From: Anaerolineae bacterium
GTDB lineage: Bacteria; Chloroflexota; Anaerolineae; JAADDB01
Length of the DNA stretch: 64,000 nucleotides
NCBI GenBank assembly: GCA_015490995.1
Contig: WFWT01000138.1
Location: 21,451-85,450 of the forward strand
Direction of reading: 5' to 3'
Part shown: positions 8,508 through 16,871 of the stretch, in pieces
Layout of the letters: each line of letters begins with the position of its first letter
How positions within the stretch are numbered: the stretch's first letter is position 1
Program-made: the position numbers and the translations under genes
The notes under the pieces: generated by a model
Told to the model about the DNA's origin: nothing
Database searches by the model: none
Seen by the model: only the letters and a program-made list of their open reading frames with translations

Positions 8508-9455
8508 TCACTCCTGTAAGGCCTGAACGTATAGGGTGTTGCGGTCAAGGGGAGAGGTGAGCAAGCCCAGTTGTTGAAGCTTACACTCTGCCAGATGTTG
8601 GCCGACCTGAGCTGCCTCATAAGGAGAGAGGCCGTCCAACCAAGCCATGAGGAGTCCTCCCCAAAATGTATCCCCCGCGCCGGTCACATCTACCACCGGT
8701 ATGTTCCGGGCTGGAATATGAGATCGCGCGCCGTTCGCCTCAAACCACCACGTGCCCGCGGATCCGGCAGTCACATACACGTGCTGGGTCCCCCATGCCA
8801 GAAAACGCCGTGCACATTCCTGTGGGTCCCGGATGTTGAAGAGGCGTTCACAGTCGTCCAAAGATGGCTTCACAATGTGGGCGAGAGCAACCGCTTGGGG
8901 AATGATGCTGGCCGCTTCCGCGGGGTTAGCCCAAAGCTGCGGGTGATAGTTAGGATCGAAGGAAACCAAACGGTGGGCCTTCCGCGCTTCGCGCATGGCG
9001 TGGAACACAAGCTCCCGCAATGGGGACGCGGAAAGGGCGAAAGCTGATGTGTGCACGGCTCGTGCTTGATGGAATAGGGCGTCCGGGATATGGGTAACAT
9101 CCAGAAAACGGTCCGCACCCCGGTACACAAGAAAGCGAGGTGTGGTTGTGTGACGGGTGATGAGGATAAGTGTGGTTGGGTGGGGTAAGGCAATCACGTA
9201 GTCGGTGTTAACACCTGTGCGTTGTAAGGCCGTTCGCGCCCAGGCTCCCAGTTCGTCTGTCCCCACCGCGGCAACCAAACCGCTGTGTCCACCAAGGATT
9301 GCTACGGTACGAGCTACGTTGGCAGGCGCGCCGCCAAGATAGCGGCGAAAGGTTGTCGTTTCCTGCAAGGAGCGTGCAGGTTCTACGCTGATAAGGTCGA
9401 TCACAACCTCTCCTACACAGAGAACGTCGTAAGGAGGCGGAGAGGATGAAGGCAT
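8508..9455 (-). CDS. PfkB-family sugar kinase (fructokinase-like)
   Basis: A 315-residue ribokinase-family enzyme. The ATG at 9455 is chosen over one ten codons earlier because GGAGAC lies at the right distance. Early motifs are V-G-E-V-V-I-D-L and G-G-A-P-A-N-V-A-R; the signature D-V-T-G-A-G-D-T-F-W-G-G near the C-terminus holds the catalytic Asp and anion hole. The D-P-N-Y-H-P-x-L-W segment is common in fructokinases. It is the first gene of a two-gene operon with the sucrose-phosphate-synthase-like gene, seven bases downstream, so fructose phosphorylation to feed disaccharide synthesis, or reuse of fructose from sucrose, is the simplest role. Confidence 0.85.
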   Translation of the reverse strand: MPSSSPPPYDVLCVGEVVIDLISVEPARSLQETTTFRRYLGGAPANVARTVAILGGHSGLVAAVGTDELGAWARTALQRTGVNTDYVIALPHPTTLILITRHTTTPRFLVYRGADRFLDVTHIPDALFHQARAVHTSAFALSASPLRELVFHAMREARKAHRLVSFDPNYHPQLWANPAEAASIIPQAVALAHIVKPSLDDCERLFNIRDPQECARRFLAWGTQHVYVTAGSAGTWWFEANGARSHIPARNIPVVDVTGAGDTFWGGLLMAWLDGLSPYEAAQVGQHLAECKLQQLGLLTSPLDRNTLYVQALQE

Positions 9456-9496
9456 GACACGTCTCCTTCGTGATGGCAGAGGCATTCAAGGTTGCC

Positions 9497-9524
9497 ATTT
9501 TAGTTCCGATTTTTCCCCTGTCAA
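9497..9524 (-). promoter_or_regulatory. Promoter of the sucrose-type operon
   Basis: Read on the minus strand: a perfect TTGACA (9524-9519), 16 bases, then TAAAAT (9502-9497). It lies 42 bases before the PfkB kinase start and is a strong sigma-70-type match. Confidence 0.65.
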
Positions 9525-9596
9525 GTGTTCACAAAGCTTGTTGAGCGACGGTGTGCGAATGGTGTTCGCCAGAGAGCTTGAGTTCGTACTTTCGTG

Positions 9597-9612
9597 ATTG
9601 TGGCGGCACAAT
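9597..9612. promoter_or_regulatory. Inverted repeat ATTGTG-GCGG-CACAAT, possible operator
   Basis: Perfect 6-base arms around four bases. The arms match the core of LacI/CRP-type operators (ATTGTG...CACAAT). It lies upstream of the sugar-operon promoter, so it could be an activator or looping site. The cognate protein is not identified in the window. Confidence 0.4.
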
Positions 9613-9784
9613 TACTACGCGAATCACCCCCTGTTCCCATTCAATTGCCGTTGCAATCTATCACAGCGCCTACCTGCCTAACAGAAATGTCCGTCGAGGC
9701 TTTTGTCCCTCAAGCAGAACTATTCCTTCTTTTGAAGAGGACCTCCCCCCTTTATCGAGGACGTCCGGGGATACGCCGTCAAAT

Positions 9785-9813
9785 TTGACAGTACTCCTTG
9801 AATGTGGTACTAT
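9785..9813 (+). promoter_or_regulatory. Promoter of the GntR regulator gene
   Basis: Perfect TTGACA at 9785-9790, a 17-base spacer and TACTAT at 9808-9813. The predicted transcription start falls inside or beside the operator at 9825-9836. Confidence 0.7.
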
Positions 9814-9824
9814 CTGGTCCACAG

Positions 9825-9836
9825 TGGTCTATACCA
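9825..9836. promoter_or_regulatory. DasR/NagR-type operator (dre-like)
   Basis: TGGTCTATACCA, 12 bases, with only one mismatch from a perfect palindrome and close to the dre consensus TGGTCTAGACCA known for DasR and YvoA/NagR. It starts 11 bases after the -10 box and ends 15 bases before the GntR start codon, an ideal position for autorepression by the encoded HutC-type regulator. Confidence 0.65.
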
Positions 9837-9851
9837 ATATGGAGCGGTTTT

Positions 9852-10661
9852 ATGTATCTCCCCCCTATCGATAAAAACAGCGCCGAACCTCTCTACTTGC
9901 AAATACGGCACGCCATCCTTCAGGCTATTCAGGATGGCGAACTTCCCCCCCATCAGCGTGTGCCTTCCGAGCGTGAGCTCAGTGAGCTCATGGGAGTTAG
10001 TCGGATGACCGTACGGCAAGCGCTGCAGGCACTGATCAATGACGGTTATCTCTACACCGTACCTGGCAAGGGTACGTTCGTCGCCTGTGGTCCTAAGATC
10101 GAGCAGAACTTGCAACGTCTCTCCGGGTTCACCGAGGAGGTGCGAAAACAGGGGTTCATGCCGGGATCCCGAGTGCTTTCGGTAGAACAGATCACGGCTG
10201 GTGAAGAAGAAGCCCACGCGTTGCAGGTGAGCCCTGGCACGTTGTTGCTGTGTATCACTCGACAGCGCCTCGTGGACAACGTGCCGGTTGCCTTAGAGAG
10301 TGCTTATCTGGTCTACGCCCGGTTCCCCGGTTTGGACAGGATAGATTTCAACCGACATTCTCTATACGAAGTGTTGCAAACCCGCTACGGGATTCGCCTG
10401 GTGCACGCCCGTCAATGTATCGAAGCTCAAGAGGCTAACGACGATGTCGCCCGTCTTCTGGGCATTGCCCCCCACCAACCCGTTCTAGCTATGGAGCGCA
10501 CTACTTACGCGGATGATGAACAACCGGTGGAGTATGTGCGCTCTTATTACCGAGCTGACCGCTTTCGTTTAAAGGTTGAACTCCACGTTCAAGGGCCATC
10601 CCCTAAGAGTGAAATCGCCAACGTGTACCGACCGTACGACGTTCCGGAGGTGGACGCGTAA
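9852..10661 (+). CDS. GntR/HutC-family regulator, NagR/DasR-like
   Basis: A 269-residue transcription factor. ATG at 9852 follows a GGAG site; an upstream in-frame ATG at 9798 would lie within the promoter and is rejected. Residues about 10-75 are the GntR winged helix: P-L-Y-L-Q-I-R, then P-S-E-R-E-L-S-E-L-M-G-V-S-R-M-T-V-R-Q-A-L-x-x-L and the wing G-K-G-T-F-V. Residues about 90-235 form the UTRA effector domain (L-x-G-F-T-E-E-V-R-K-Q-G-x-x-P at its start). NagR/DasR proteins of this subfamily bind GlcN-6-P or GlcNAc-6-P and release DNA. The dre-like site in its own leader and the downstream amino-sugar genes support that role here. Confidence 0.85.
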   Translation: MYLPPIDKNSAEPLYLQIRHAILQAIQDGELPPHQRVPSERELSELMGVSRMTVRQALQALINDGYLYTVPGKGTFVACGPKIEQNLQRLSGFTEEVRKQGFMPGSRVLSVEQITAGEEEAHALQVSPGTLLLCITRQRLVDNVPVALESAYLVYARFPGLDRIDFNRHSLYEVLQTRYGIRLVHARQCIEAQEANDDVARLLGIAPHQPVLAMERTTYADDEQPVEYVRSYYRADRFRLKVELHVQGPSPKSEIANVYRPYDVPEVDA

Positions 10662-10740
10662 GTAAACCACCACCTATAACACCGGCTCGGGAAGGTCCAG
10701 CCTTAAACTATACTATGAGGATGTCTTTATTCGTCCGTTT

Positions 10741-10757
10741 GTTTACATGTTGTAAAC
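10741..10757. promoter_or_regulatory. Perfect palindrome upstream of namZ, possible operator
   Basis: GTTTACA-TGT-TGTAAAC: 7-base arms, 3-base centre, perfect. It ends 23 bases before the namZ start, just before the ribosome site. It does not match the dre site upstream of the GntR gene, so a second regulator may act on the operon. Confidence 0.5.
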
Positions 10758-10780
10758 TACCCTAAGGAGCAAAACCTGTC

Positions 10781-11956
10781 ATGTCGGCACAGGGGGCCAA
10801 GGTTCGCTCCGGCCTGGATGTAATTGTCCGTTCAATTCCGCCGTCCTGGCGGAAGGGACGTGTGGGTCTAGTAAGCAACACAGCCGCGACCACCGCGGAC
10901 CTGGTGGACGCGGCCCGTGCTTTGAAGGAGGCAGGAGCCAATGTGGTGGCCCTCTTTGCACCGGAACACGGTTACCGGGTGGCACAGGCCGCCGGAGAGC
11001 CGGTGGGGCCGACCTACGAGCCACGCACAGGCCTGCCTGTGTACAGTTTGTACAACGGTGACTTTGCCCCTCCCTCGGGAGTATTGAACACCCTAACGCA
11101 TCTAGTAGTGGACTTGCCAGATGTGGGGGCGCGCTTTTATACCTACATGAGTACGCTCATTCACACTCTTAGAAGCGCTGCAGCTGCCGGGATACCGGTC
11201 ACCGTGCTGGACCGACCCAACCCCCTCACCGGCGTGCACGTGGAGGGCCCCGTACTCCGACCCGCCTTTCGCTCTTTTGTGGGCATGTTGCCGGTGCCGA
11301 TACGCCACGGGCTTACCCTTGGCGAACTCGCGCGTCTGGCCAACAGCACGGTGACCGATCTCAACGGAGAGGTCGAGGTTATTCCGGCCCAGGGGTGGCG
11401 TCGACACATGTGGTTTGACGCTACAGGCCGAATATGGGTCCCTCCCTCGCCCAACATGCCACACTTTGACACCGCCTTGGTGTATCCTGGTACCTGCTTG
11501 TTCGAAGGAACTACCTTGTCCGAAGGTCGAGGTACCCCTACCCCCTTTCAGGTTATCGGCGCGCCCTGGATGGACGGCGATACCTGGGAAGAACGGCTCA
11601 ACCGTTTAACCTTGCCCGGCGTACGCTTTCGCTCCGTCACCTTCATACCATGTGCTGGCAAATACGCGCACCAGACTTGTTACGGCGTTCAGGTCCATGT
11701 CACCGATCGGGACGTTTTCCAACCGGTACGCACGGCCATTGCTATGCTGGTCACGGCTCGTGACATTGCAGGTGAACGTGTGGCTTTTGTCCGGGATACC
11801 GTCACAACATATGTGTTTGACCACCTGGTCGGCACGGATCAAGTGCGCCAAGGGATTGAAGCAGGTCATTCGTGGGAAACAATTGTCTCCTCCTGGCAAG
11901 AGGAAGAGGCCGCGTTCCGACGCAAAGCAGAGGTGTATCACCTTTATCCGGAGTAA
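10781..11956 (+). CDS. namZ: Exo-beta-N-acetylmuramidase NamZ (DUF1343, GH171)
   Basis: A 391-residue protein spanning the whole DUF1343 family. Recognisable stretches are G-R-V-G-L-V-S-N-x-A near residue 27, F-A-P-E-H-G-Y-R, V-V-D-L-P-D-V-G-A-R-F-Y-T-Y-M-S-T, V-L-D-R-P-N-P-L-T-G and the S-P-N-M-P segment. NamZ removes MurNAc from the non-reducing end of peptidoglycan fragments. In Bacillus and Tannerella it works with NagZ and AmiE outside the membrane. Here the N-terminus has no signal peptide or membrane helix, which points to action inside the cell on imported disaccharides. TAAGGAG precedes the ATG, and the fused kinase-etherase gene follows six bases after the stop. Confidence 0.85.
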   Translation: MSAQGAKVRSGLDVIVRSIPPSWRKGRVGLVSNTAATTADLVDAARALKEAGANVVALFAPEHGYRVAQAAGEPVGPTYEPRTGLPVYSLYNGDFAPPSGVLNTLTHLVVDLPDVGARFYTYMSTLIHTLRSAAAAGIPVTVLDRPNPLTGVHVEGPVLRPAFRSFVGMLPVPIRHGLTLGELARLANSTVTDLNGEVEVIPAQGWRRHMWFDATGRIWVPPSPNMPHFDTALVYPGTCLFEGTTLSEGRGTPTPFQVIGAPWMDGDTWEERLNRLTLPGVRFRSVTFIPCAGKYAHQTCYGVQVHVTDRDVFQPVRTAIAMLVTARDIAGERVAFVRDTVTTYVFDHLVGTDQVRQGIEAGHSWETIVSSWQEEEAAFRRKAEVYHLYPE

Positions 11957-11962
11957 TCGATA

Positions 11963-13834
11963 ATGGCCGGATATGCTATTGGTGTGGATGGGGGTGGCAC
12001 TAAAACCGAAGCAGTGGTGATGGACTGGGAAGGACGAGTTCGGGCACGGGCTCGTGGCCCCAGTTGTAACCCTTATCACGTGGGGTGGGATACGGCTACC
12101 CACAGGGTGGCCGCCGTAGTGGACGAGGTGCTCCAAAAGGCACACCTCACCATAACGGACGTCATCACCGCTACCCTGGCATTGGCAGGTGTGCATCGAG
12201 ATCCCGAACGTGAGGCATGGCGTCGCTGGGCTCGACGGCAATGGCCCACCATTGCCCTTCGGGTGGAAAACGACGCATTGGCAGCATTAGTGGGCGGGGC
12301 AGGCTCACCTTACGGCATCGTCATCGTGGCTGGCACCGGCATGATAGCGTATGGGGTAAACGCAGCAGGGCATCACGCGCGAGCTGGGGGGTGGGGATAC
12401 AGGCTGGACCGGGGAAGTGGATACGCTCTGGGAGAGGCAGCTGTACGTGCGGTGTTGGCGGGAGCGGAGGGCATGGACCTGTGTACCCGCCTGCAACAGG
12501 TAGTCCTGAACGCTCTCGGACTTGACACGCCAGAGGCCCTTATCCCCTGGTTTCACCATCCGAACACCACGGTGGACACCATCGCGGCCCTGGCGCCCCA
12601 CGTGGTACGCGCGGCAGAGGCAGGTGACCCGGTAGCTGCCGGCATCGTAGCCGAGGGCGCCGACGCCCTTGCGCAGGCTGCCACCCAGGTGGCCGAGAAG
12701 ATCGGGTTGACCGCGGAACAATTCCCGCTCGTCCTCAGTGGTGGGCTCTTGACCCACTTGCCCTTTTACCGGGAAGTGGTCCTACAAGCACTGCACCTTC
12801 ACCTGCCCACCGCACAGCCCACACTGCCCCAAGCCGATGCTGCTGTGGGTGCTGCCTGGCTGGCGTGGGACCATGTGGGACATACCTTAGCCAAGCGGCC
12901 CGTTGCACAACCCGACGACAGCCCTTGTTCTACCTGGAGTACCGAGGAGCCCAATGTGCTCTCGCGGGATTTGGACACTCGTTCCGCCTTTGAGATTGTG
13001 GGAATTATGCACGTAGAGGATTACCGTGCAGTAAGTGCGGTACGTCGTACTTTACCTGCCATCGCGGCTGCGGTTGAGGCCATCACCTCGCGATTGGCGC
13101 GAGGAGGACGACTTATCTACGTAGGCGCAGGGACATCCGGGCGCCTGGGTGTGTTGGACGCGTCCGAATGTCCTCCCACGTTTAACACACCGCCGGACAT
13201 GGTAGTCGGTCTCATGGCAGGAGGGGGGGATGCCTTTCAGCACGCCAACGAAGCGGCTGAAGACGACGAAGCCGCGGGGTATCAGGCGGCCATGGGTCTG
13301 GATCTGAACGCACAGGATGTGATGGTGGGCGTCAGCGCCAGTGGACGCACACCATACGTGATCGGCGCGATGAAAGCTGCCCGTCATCAGGGGGCGTTCA
13401 CCATTGCCCTGGTATGCAATCGCGATACCCCCCTCAGCAGGTTAGCCGACCACACGATTGCTCCCCTTGTGGGACCTGAAGTCATTGCCGGGTCCACGCG
13501 ATTGAAGGCCGGCACAGCCCAAAAGCTGATACTCAACATGCTCAGCACGGCTACTATGGTGCGGCTTGGCAAAGTATATGACAACCTGATGGTGGATGTG
13601 CGTCCTGAAAACCGTAAACTCCAAAAAAGGGCCCGATACATTATTATGCGGGCCTGTCGTGTCGACGAAGAGACCGCGGCAACAGCCCTGCGCCGTAGTG
13701 GAGGAAACGTAAAGGTGGCACTGGTCAGTCTACTGACCGGCTGCTCTCCTGAAGAGGCCAGGCAACGGTTGAACATGTGTCATGGTCGGGTAAGGGATGC
13801 AGTACGTGCACAAGGAGGAGGGACCGCTGCATGA
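11963..13834 (+). CDS. Fused N-acetylmuramate/N-acetylglucosamine kinase - MurNAc-6-P etherase
   Basis: A 623-residue two-domain fusion. Residues 1-310 are a BadF/BcrA-type sugar kinase (MurK/NagK branch): G-V-D-G-G-G-T-K-T-E at the phosphate-1 site, a V-E-N-D motif with the likely catalytic Asp, and V-A-G-T-G-M-I-A. Residues 325-623 are MurQ: the lead-in T-R-S-A-F-E-I-V, the sugar-phosphate loop G-A-G-T-S-G-R-L-G at 388-396, E402 in A-S-E-C-P-P-T-F and E433 in A-A-E-D-D-E, matching the two MurQ catalytic glutamates. The expected sequence is MurNAc to MurNAc-6-P to GlcNAc-6-P plus D-lactate in one polypeptide, directly after NamZ. Its stop overlaps the permease start (ATGA), indicating coupled translation. 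Confidence 0.88.
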   Translation: MAGYAIGVDGGGTKTEAVVMDWEGRVRARARGPSCNPYHVGWDTATHRVAAVVDEVLQKAHLTITDVITATLALAGVHRDPEREAWRRWARRQWPTIALRVENDALAALVGGAGSPYGIVIVAGTGMIAYGVNAAGHHARAGGWGYRLDRGSGYALGEAAVRAVLAGAEGMDLCTRLQQVVLNALGLDTPEALIPWFHHPNTTVDTIAALAPHVVRAAEAGDPVAAGIVAEGADALAQAATQVAEKIGLTAEQFPLVLSGGLLTHLPFYREVVLQALHLHLPTAQPTLPQADAAVGAAWLAWDHVGHTLAKRPVAQPDDSPCSTWSTEEPNVLSRDLDTRSAFEIVGIMHVEDYRAVSAVRRTLPAIAAAVEAITSRLARGGRLIYVGAGTSGRLGVLDASECPPTFNTPPDMVVGLMAGGGDAFQHANEAAEDDEAAGYQAAMGLDLNAQDVMVGVSASGRTPYVIGAMKAARHQGAFTIALVCNRDTPLSRLADHTIAPLVGPEVIAGSTRLKAGTAQKLILNMLSTATMVRLGKVYDNLMVDVRPENRKLQKRARYIIMRACRVDEETAATALRRSGGNVKVALVSLLTGCSPEEARQRLNMCHGRVRDAVRAQGGGTAA

Positions 13835-14901
13835 GCACGGTAACGCTAGCTCGGGAAGGTCTTACCCGTCTCTCGCCGGGTGCTTGGTTACGCCGCTTGG
13901 CGCGTAACTACGTGTTACGCCGTTTTCTGGTAGCATTGGCCAAAATCTACGTGGTAGTGACCCTCACCTTCTTTATCGTGCGTTTGATGCCCACCAATCC
14001 CATAGAAGCGTACATCAACGAACTGATTGATCAGTACGGTTTCACCTACCAAGAGGCGCGTGATCAGGCCGCTGCCCTCTTCGGCCTTGATTTGGATACC
14101 CCTCTGTGGCAGCAATACCTCCAATACATGGGACAATTGATTCGCGGGGATTTGGGCACCTCTTACCGATCCAAAGGCACCCCGGTATCCGCCATGATCG
14201 CCAAATTCCTGCCCTGGACCCTCTTCAGTGTGGGGGTATCGCTTCTCATTAGCTTCACACTGGGTATCCTGCTCGGTATGGTGATGGCCTACCGCCGGGA
14301 GAGCCTGCTGGACCATGTCCTCTCCGCGTTGGCCTCCATACTGACCGCCATTCCTAATTACCTGGTGGGGATGATGATCCTCGTGTTCCTGGGAGTGCAG
14401 TGGAAGGTTTTCCCCATTACCCAAATGCGGGGAGCCATGTCCCCCGGCATGAAACCTGGGTTCACGTGGGAGTTCATAAAGGACATCTTCTACCATGCCA
14501 CTCTTCCCATCATGACATACGTGCTTACCACCGTGGGCAGCTGGATGTTGGCAATGAAGAGCAGCACCATCAGCACCCTTGGGGAGGATTACGTGATGGT
14601 TGCCAAGGCACGGGGCCTGCCTGAACGGCGCATTGTCACAGCATATGTGGGTCGCAATGCCTCTTTGCCCCTGTTTACCCAACTGGCTATCAGCATCGGC
14701 TTTGTCGTGGGGGGCTCCGCGCTGATAGAGTTCATCTTCGTGTACCAAGGGATCGGACAGTTGCTCTTGAACAGCATTAACTACCGGGATTACCCTGTCA
14801 TGCAAGGCGTCTTCCTGGTTATCACCGTTGCTGTGATTTTGGCGAATTTCTTAGCCGACTTCGTGTACAGCTGGCTGGATCCGCGCATTCGCATCCAGTG
14901 A
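13831..14901 (+). CDS. ABC transporter permease, DppB/OppB family
   Basis: A 356-residue inner-membrane permease. ATG at 13831 overlaps the upstream stop; the frame is open further but the first conserved part is after this ATG. It has an N-terminal membrane helix (about 37-55, ending F-I-V-R-L-M-P), a large external loop with D-L-D-T-P-L-W-Q-Q-Y and G-D-L-G-T-S-Y-R, and then five helices. The EAA loop D-Y-V-M-V-A-K-A-R-G-L-P, which docks on the ATPase, is intact, followed by a G-x-S-A-L-I-E-F-I-F signature. It pairs with the next gene as a heterodimer. Position between amino-sugar genes suggests muropeptide or amino-sugar oligomers rather than ordinary peptides. Confidence 0.88.
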   Translation: MSTVTLAREGLTRLSPGAWLRRLARNYVLRRFLVALAKIYVVVTLTFFIVRLMPTNPIEAYINELIDQYGFTYQEARDQAAALFGLDLDTPLWQQYLQYMGQLIRGDLGTSYRSKGTPVSAMIAKFLPWTLFSVGVSLLISFTLGILLGMVMAYRRESLLDHVLSALASILTAIPNYLVGMMILVFLGVQWKVFPITQMRGAMSPGMKPGFTWEFIKDIFYHATLPIMTYVLTTVGSWMLAMKSSTISTLGEDYVMVAKARGLPERRIVTAYVGRNASLPLFTQLAISIGFVVGGSALIEFIFVYQGIGQLLLNSINYRDYPVMQGVFLVITVAVILANFLADFVYSWLDPRIRIQ

Positions 14902-14914
14902 AGAGGAGAAGATC

Positions 14915-15781
14915 ATGGAGACGGTAAGCCTGAGCCTCAAGCGCACGTGGCGGCTTCTCACTTACAACAAAATGGGATTTCTGGGCCTTCTCGGGGTGCT
15001 CTTTTTCATCCTCATGTCCTTTGTTGGTCCATATGTGGTCCCGCTGGACACGCAAACGAAGGTGGACAAGATTTATCAACCGCCCTCTATGGAATTTTGG
15101 CTGGGAACGGATTCCGAAGGTCGGGATATCTTCTCTCAAATTGTGCACGGCGGCAAGGACGTGCTCATGGTGGCCTTTCTGGCCGGGTTTATCTCCACGG
15201 CCATTGCCGTAATCCTGGGCTCATTGAGCGCTCTGGCCGGTGGGTGGGTGGACAATGCTATCATGGCACTGGCCGACATCGTGCTGACTATCCCACAATT
15301 CCCGCTCTTGGCCGTTTTGGCCGGGTTGGTGAAATTCAACAACATCACGCTACTGGCCGTCATTTTAGGCGTTCTCTCTTGGCCCTCTCTGACCCGGGCT
15401 ATTCGTGCCCAAGTGCTTTCCCTCCGGGAACGGGAGTTTGTAGAAGCGGCACGAGCGTTGGATTTGGGCACCCGACATATCATTCTGCGGGAGATCATGC
15501 CGAACATGATGAGCTACATCGCCATCAACCTTATCTTCGCCATGACATCTGCTATTTACGCTCAGGTGGGCCTAGTTTTCCTGGGGCTTGTTCCCTTCTC
15601 CGGACAAAATTGGGGAGTCATGCTCAGCCTAGCATGGACCCGTGGGGCTATCTTCTACAAGGATAGTATTTGGTACATCATGTCGCCGGTAGCTGCTATT
15701 GCGCTCTTCCAGCTGGCATTGGTTTCCCTGTCCCGGCTCCTGGAGGAAATCTTTAACCCACGCCTGCGCACCAGCGTGTAA
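14915..15781 (+). CDS. ABC transporter permease, DppC/OppC family
   Basis: A 288-residue permease, second half of the Dpp-type channel. GAGGAG precedes the ATG by a standard distance. It has one N-terminal helix (residues about 22-43), the W-L-G-T-D-S-E-G-R-D-I-F-S-Q-I motif seen in almost all DppC proteins, then five helices. The EAA loop reads R-E-F-V-E-A-A-R-A-L-D-L-G. Spacing from the first permease gene is 13 bases. Both permeases should be made in equal amounts. Confidence 0.88.
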   Translation: METVSLSLKRTWRLLTYNKMGFLGLLGVLFFILMSFVGPYVVPLDTQTKVDKIYQPPSMEFWLGTDSEGRDIFSQIVHGGKDVLMVAFLAGFISTAIAVILGSLSALAGGWVDNAIMALADIVLTIPQFPLLAVLAGLVKFNNITLLAVILGVLSWPSLTRAIRAQVLSLREREFVEAARALDLGTRHIILREIMPNMMSYIAINLIFAMTSAIYAQVGLVFLGLVPFSGQNWGVMLSLAWTRGAIFYKDSIWYIMSPVAAIALFQLALVSLSRLLEEIFNPRLRTSV

Positions 15782-15818
15782 AGCTGGCGGAGAATCTGGA
15801 ATACAGGGATGAGGGGCA

Positions 15819-16871
15819 ATGACGGAACAAAGATTGGACGGTCACCTAAATGAGGAATACATCCTGCAAGTGGAAGACCTCTGGGTGAGCTATCAAGCGG
15901 AACGGGGCACGGTGAAGGCGGTGTGTGGGGTGTCCTTTAACCTGCGTGCCGGAGAAACGCTGGCTTTCATCGGTGAAAGCGGTTGTGGGAAAACTACTTT
16001 GGGGCTCACGTTTATCCGCCTGCTGCCGGCTACAGCCCGCGTAGAACGGGGCCGTATCTGGTATAGCCGGGGGACAGAAGCCGTCGATGTACTGGCCATG
16101 CACGAACAGGAGTTACGTCATTTCCGCTGGCGCGAATGTGCCATGATCTTCCAGGGCGCGCAGAACGCGTTTAATCCGGTCCTTCGCATCTGGGATCAGG
16201 TGCTGGACACCGCGCGGGCCCACGGGGAGACAGACAAAAAGAAAATCCGCCAGCGGATGGAGGAATTGTTTCAACTGGTACAACTGGAACCGCGACGTGT
16301 CCTTCGAGCTTACCCGCACCAGCTGAGCGGTGGCATGCGACAGCGTGTGCTTATTGCCTTAGGCCTGCTTTTGAACCCTTCTCTAGTCATCCTGGATGAA
16401 CCCACCACCGCTTTGGACATTCTCACTCAACGGTCGGTGATTGATGTGCTGCGAGGGCTGAAAGAACGGTTGCAATTTTCGTTAATTCTGATCTCGCACG
16501 ACCTCTCGCTGGCCGCGGAGCTCGCGGACCGGGTCGCGACCATGTACGCGGGGAAGATCGTCGAACTGGCCAGTGTGTGGGATATCTATTATCGGCCGCA
16601 CCATCCCTACACTGTAGGGTTGATACGCGCGGTGCCTACGCTGTCTGGCGACCGGGGACGTCTGATTTCCATTCCTGGTTCACCGCCTGACCTCATTAAC
16701 CCACCCACGGGTTGTCCTTTTCACCCGCGTTGTCCTTACACCACCGAACGATGTCAAGAGGAAGAGCCCCCCCTCCAGGCTGTTAGCCCCACCCATCACG
16801 TCGCCTGCTGGCATTGGGAGAAGGTAATTGCCGAAGGAGGGGAGCGGATGCTGACAAAGGCGGAGGCGTAA
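15819..16871 (+). CDS. ABC transporter ATPase, DppD/OppD family
   Basis: A 350-residue ATPase. Walker A is G-E-S-G-C-G-K-T-T, the signature is L-S-G-G-M-R-Q-R, Walker B is L-V-I-L-D-E-P and the H-loop is L-I-S-H-D. The C-terminal oligopeptide/dipeptide extension has the [10 protein letters not shown] Cys motif, which in several Dpp ATPases binds an iron-sulfur cluster. The N-terminus before the fold is slightly extended. It powers the permease pair together with the next gene. Confidence 0.88.
   Translation: MTEQRLDGHLNEEYILQVEDLWVSYQAERGTVKAVCGVSFNLRAGETLAFIGESGCGKTTLGLTFIRLLPATARVERGRIWYSRGTEAVDVLAMHEQELRHFRWRECAMIFQGAQNAFNPVLRIWDQVLDTARAHGETDKKKIRQRMEELFQLVQLEPRRVLRAYPHQLSGGMRQRVLIALGLLLNPSLVILDEPTTALDILTQRSVIDVLRGLKERLQFSLILISHDLSLAAELADRVATMYAGKIVELASVWDIYYRPHHPYTVGLIRAVPTLSGDRGRLISIPGSPPDLINPPTGCPFHPRCPYTTERCQEEEPPLQAVSPTHHVACWHWEKVIAEGGERMLTKAEA

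Larger units (their letters stand above)
9456..9851. other. Divergent regulatory region between the sugar operon and the GntR gene
   Basis: About 400 non-coding bases between divergent genes. It holds two good promoters facing outward, an inverted repeat in the middle and a DasR/NagR-like operator next to the right-hand gene; each is listed separately. No small gene was seen. Confidence 0.7.
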
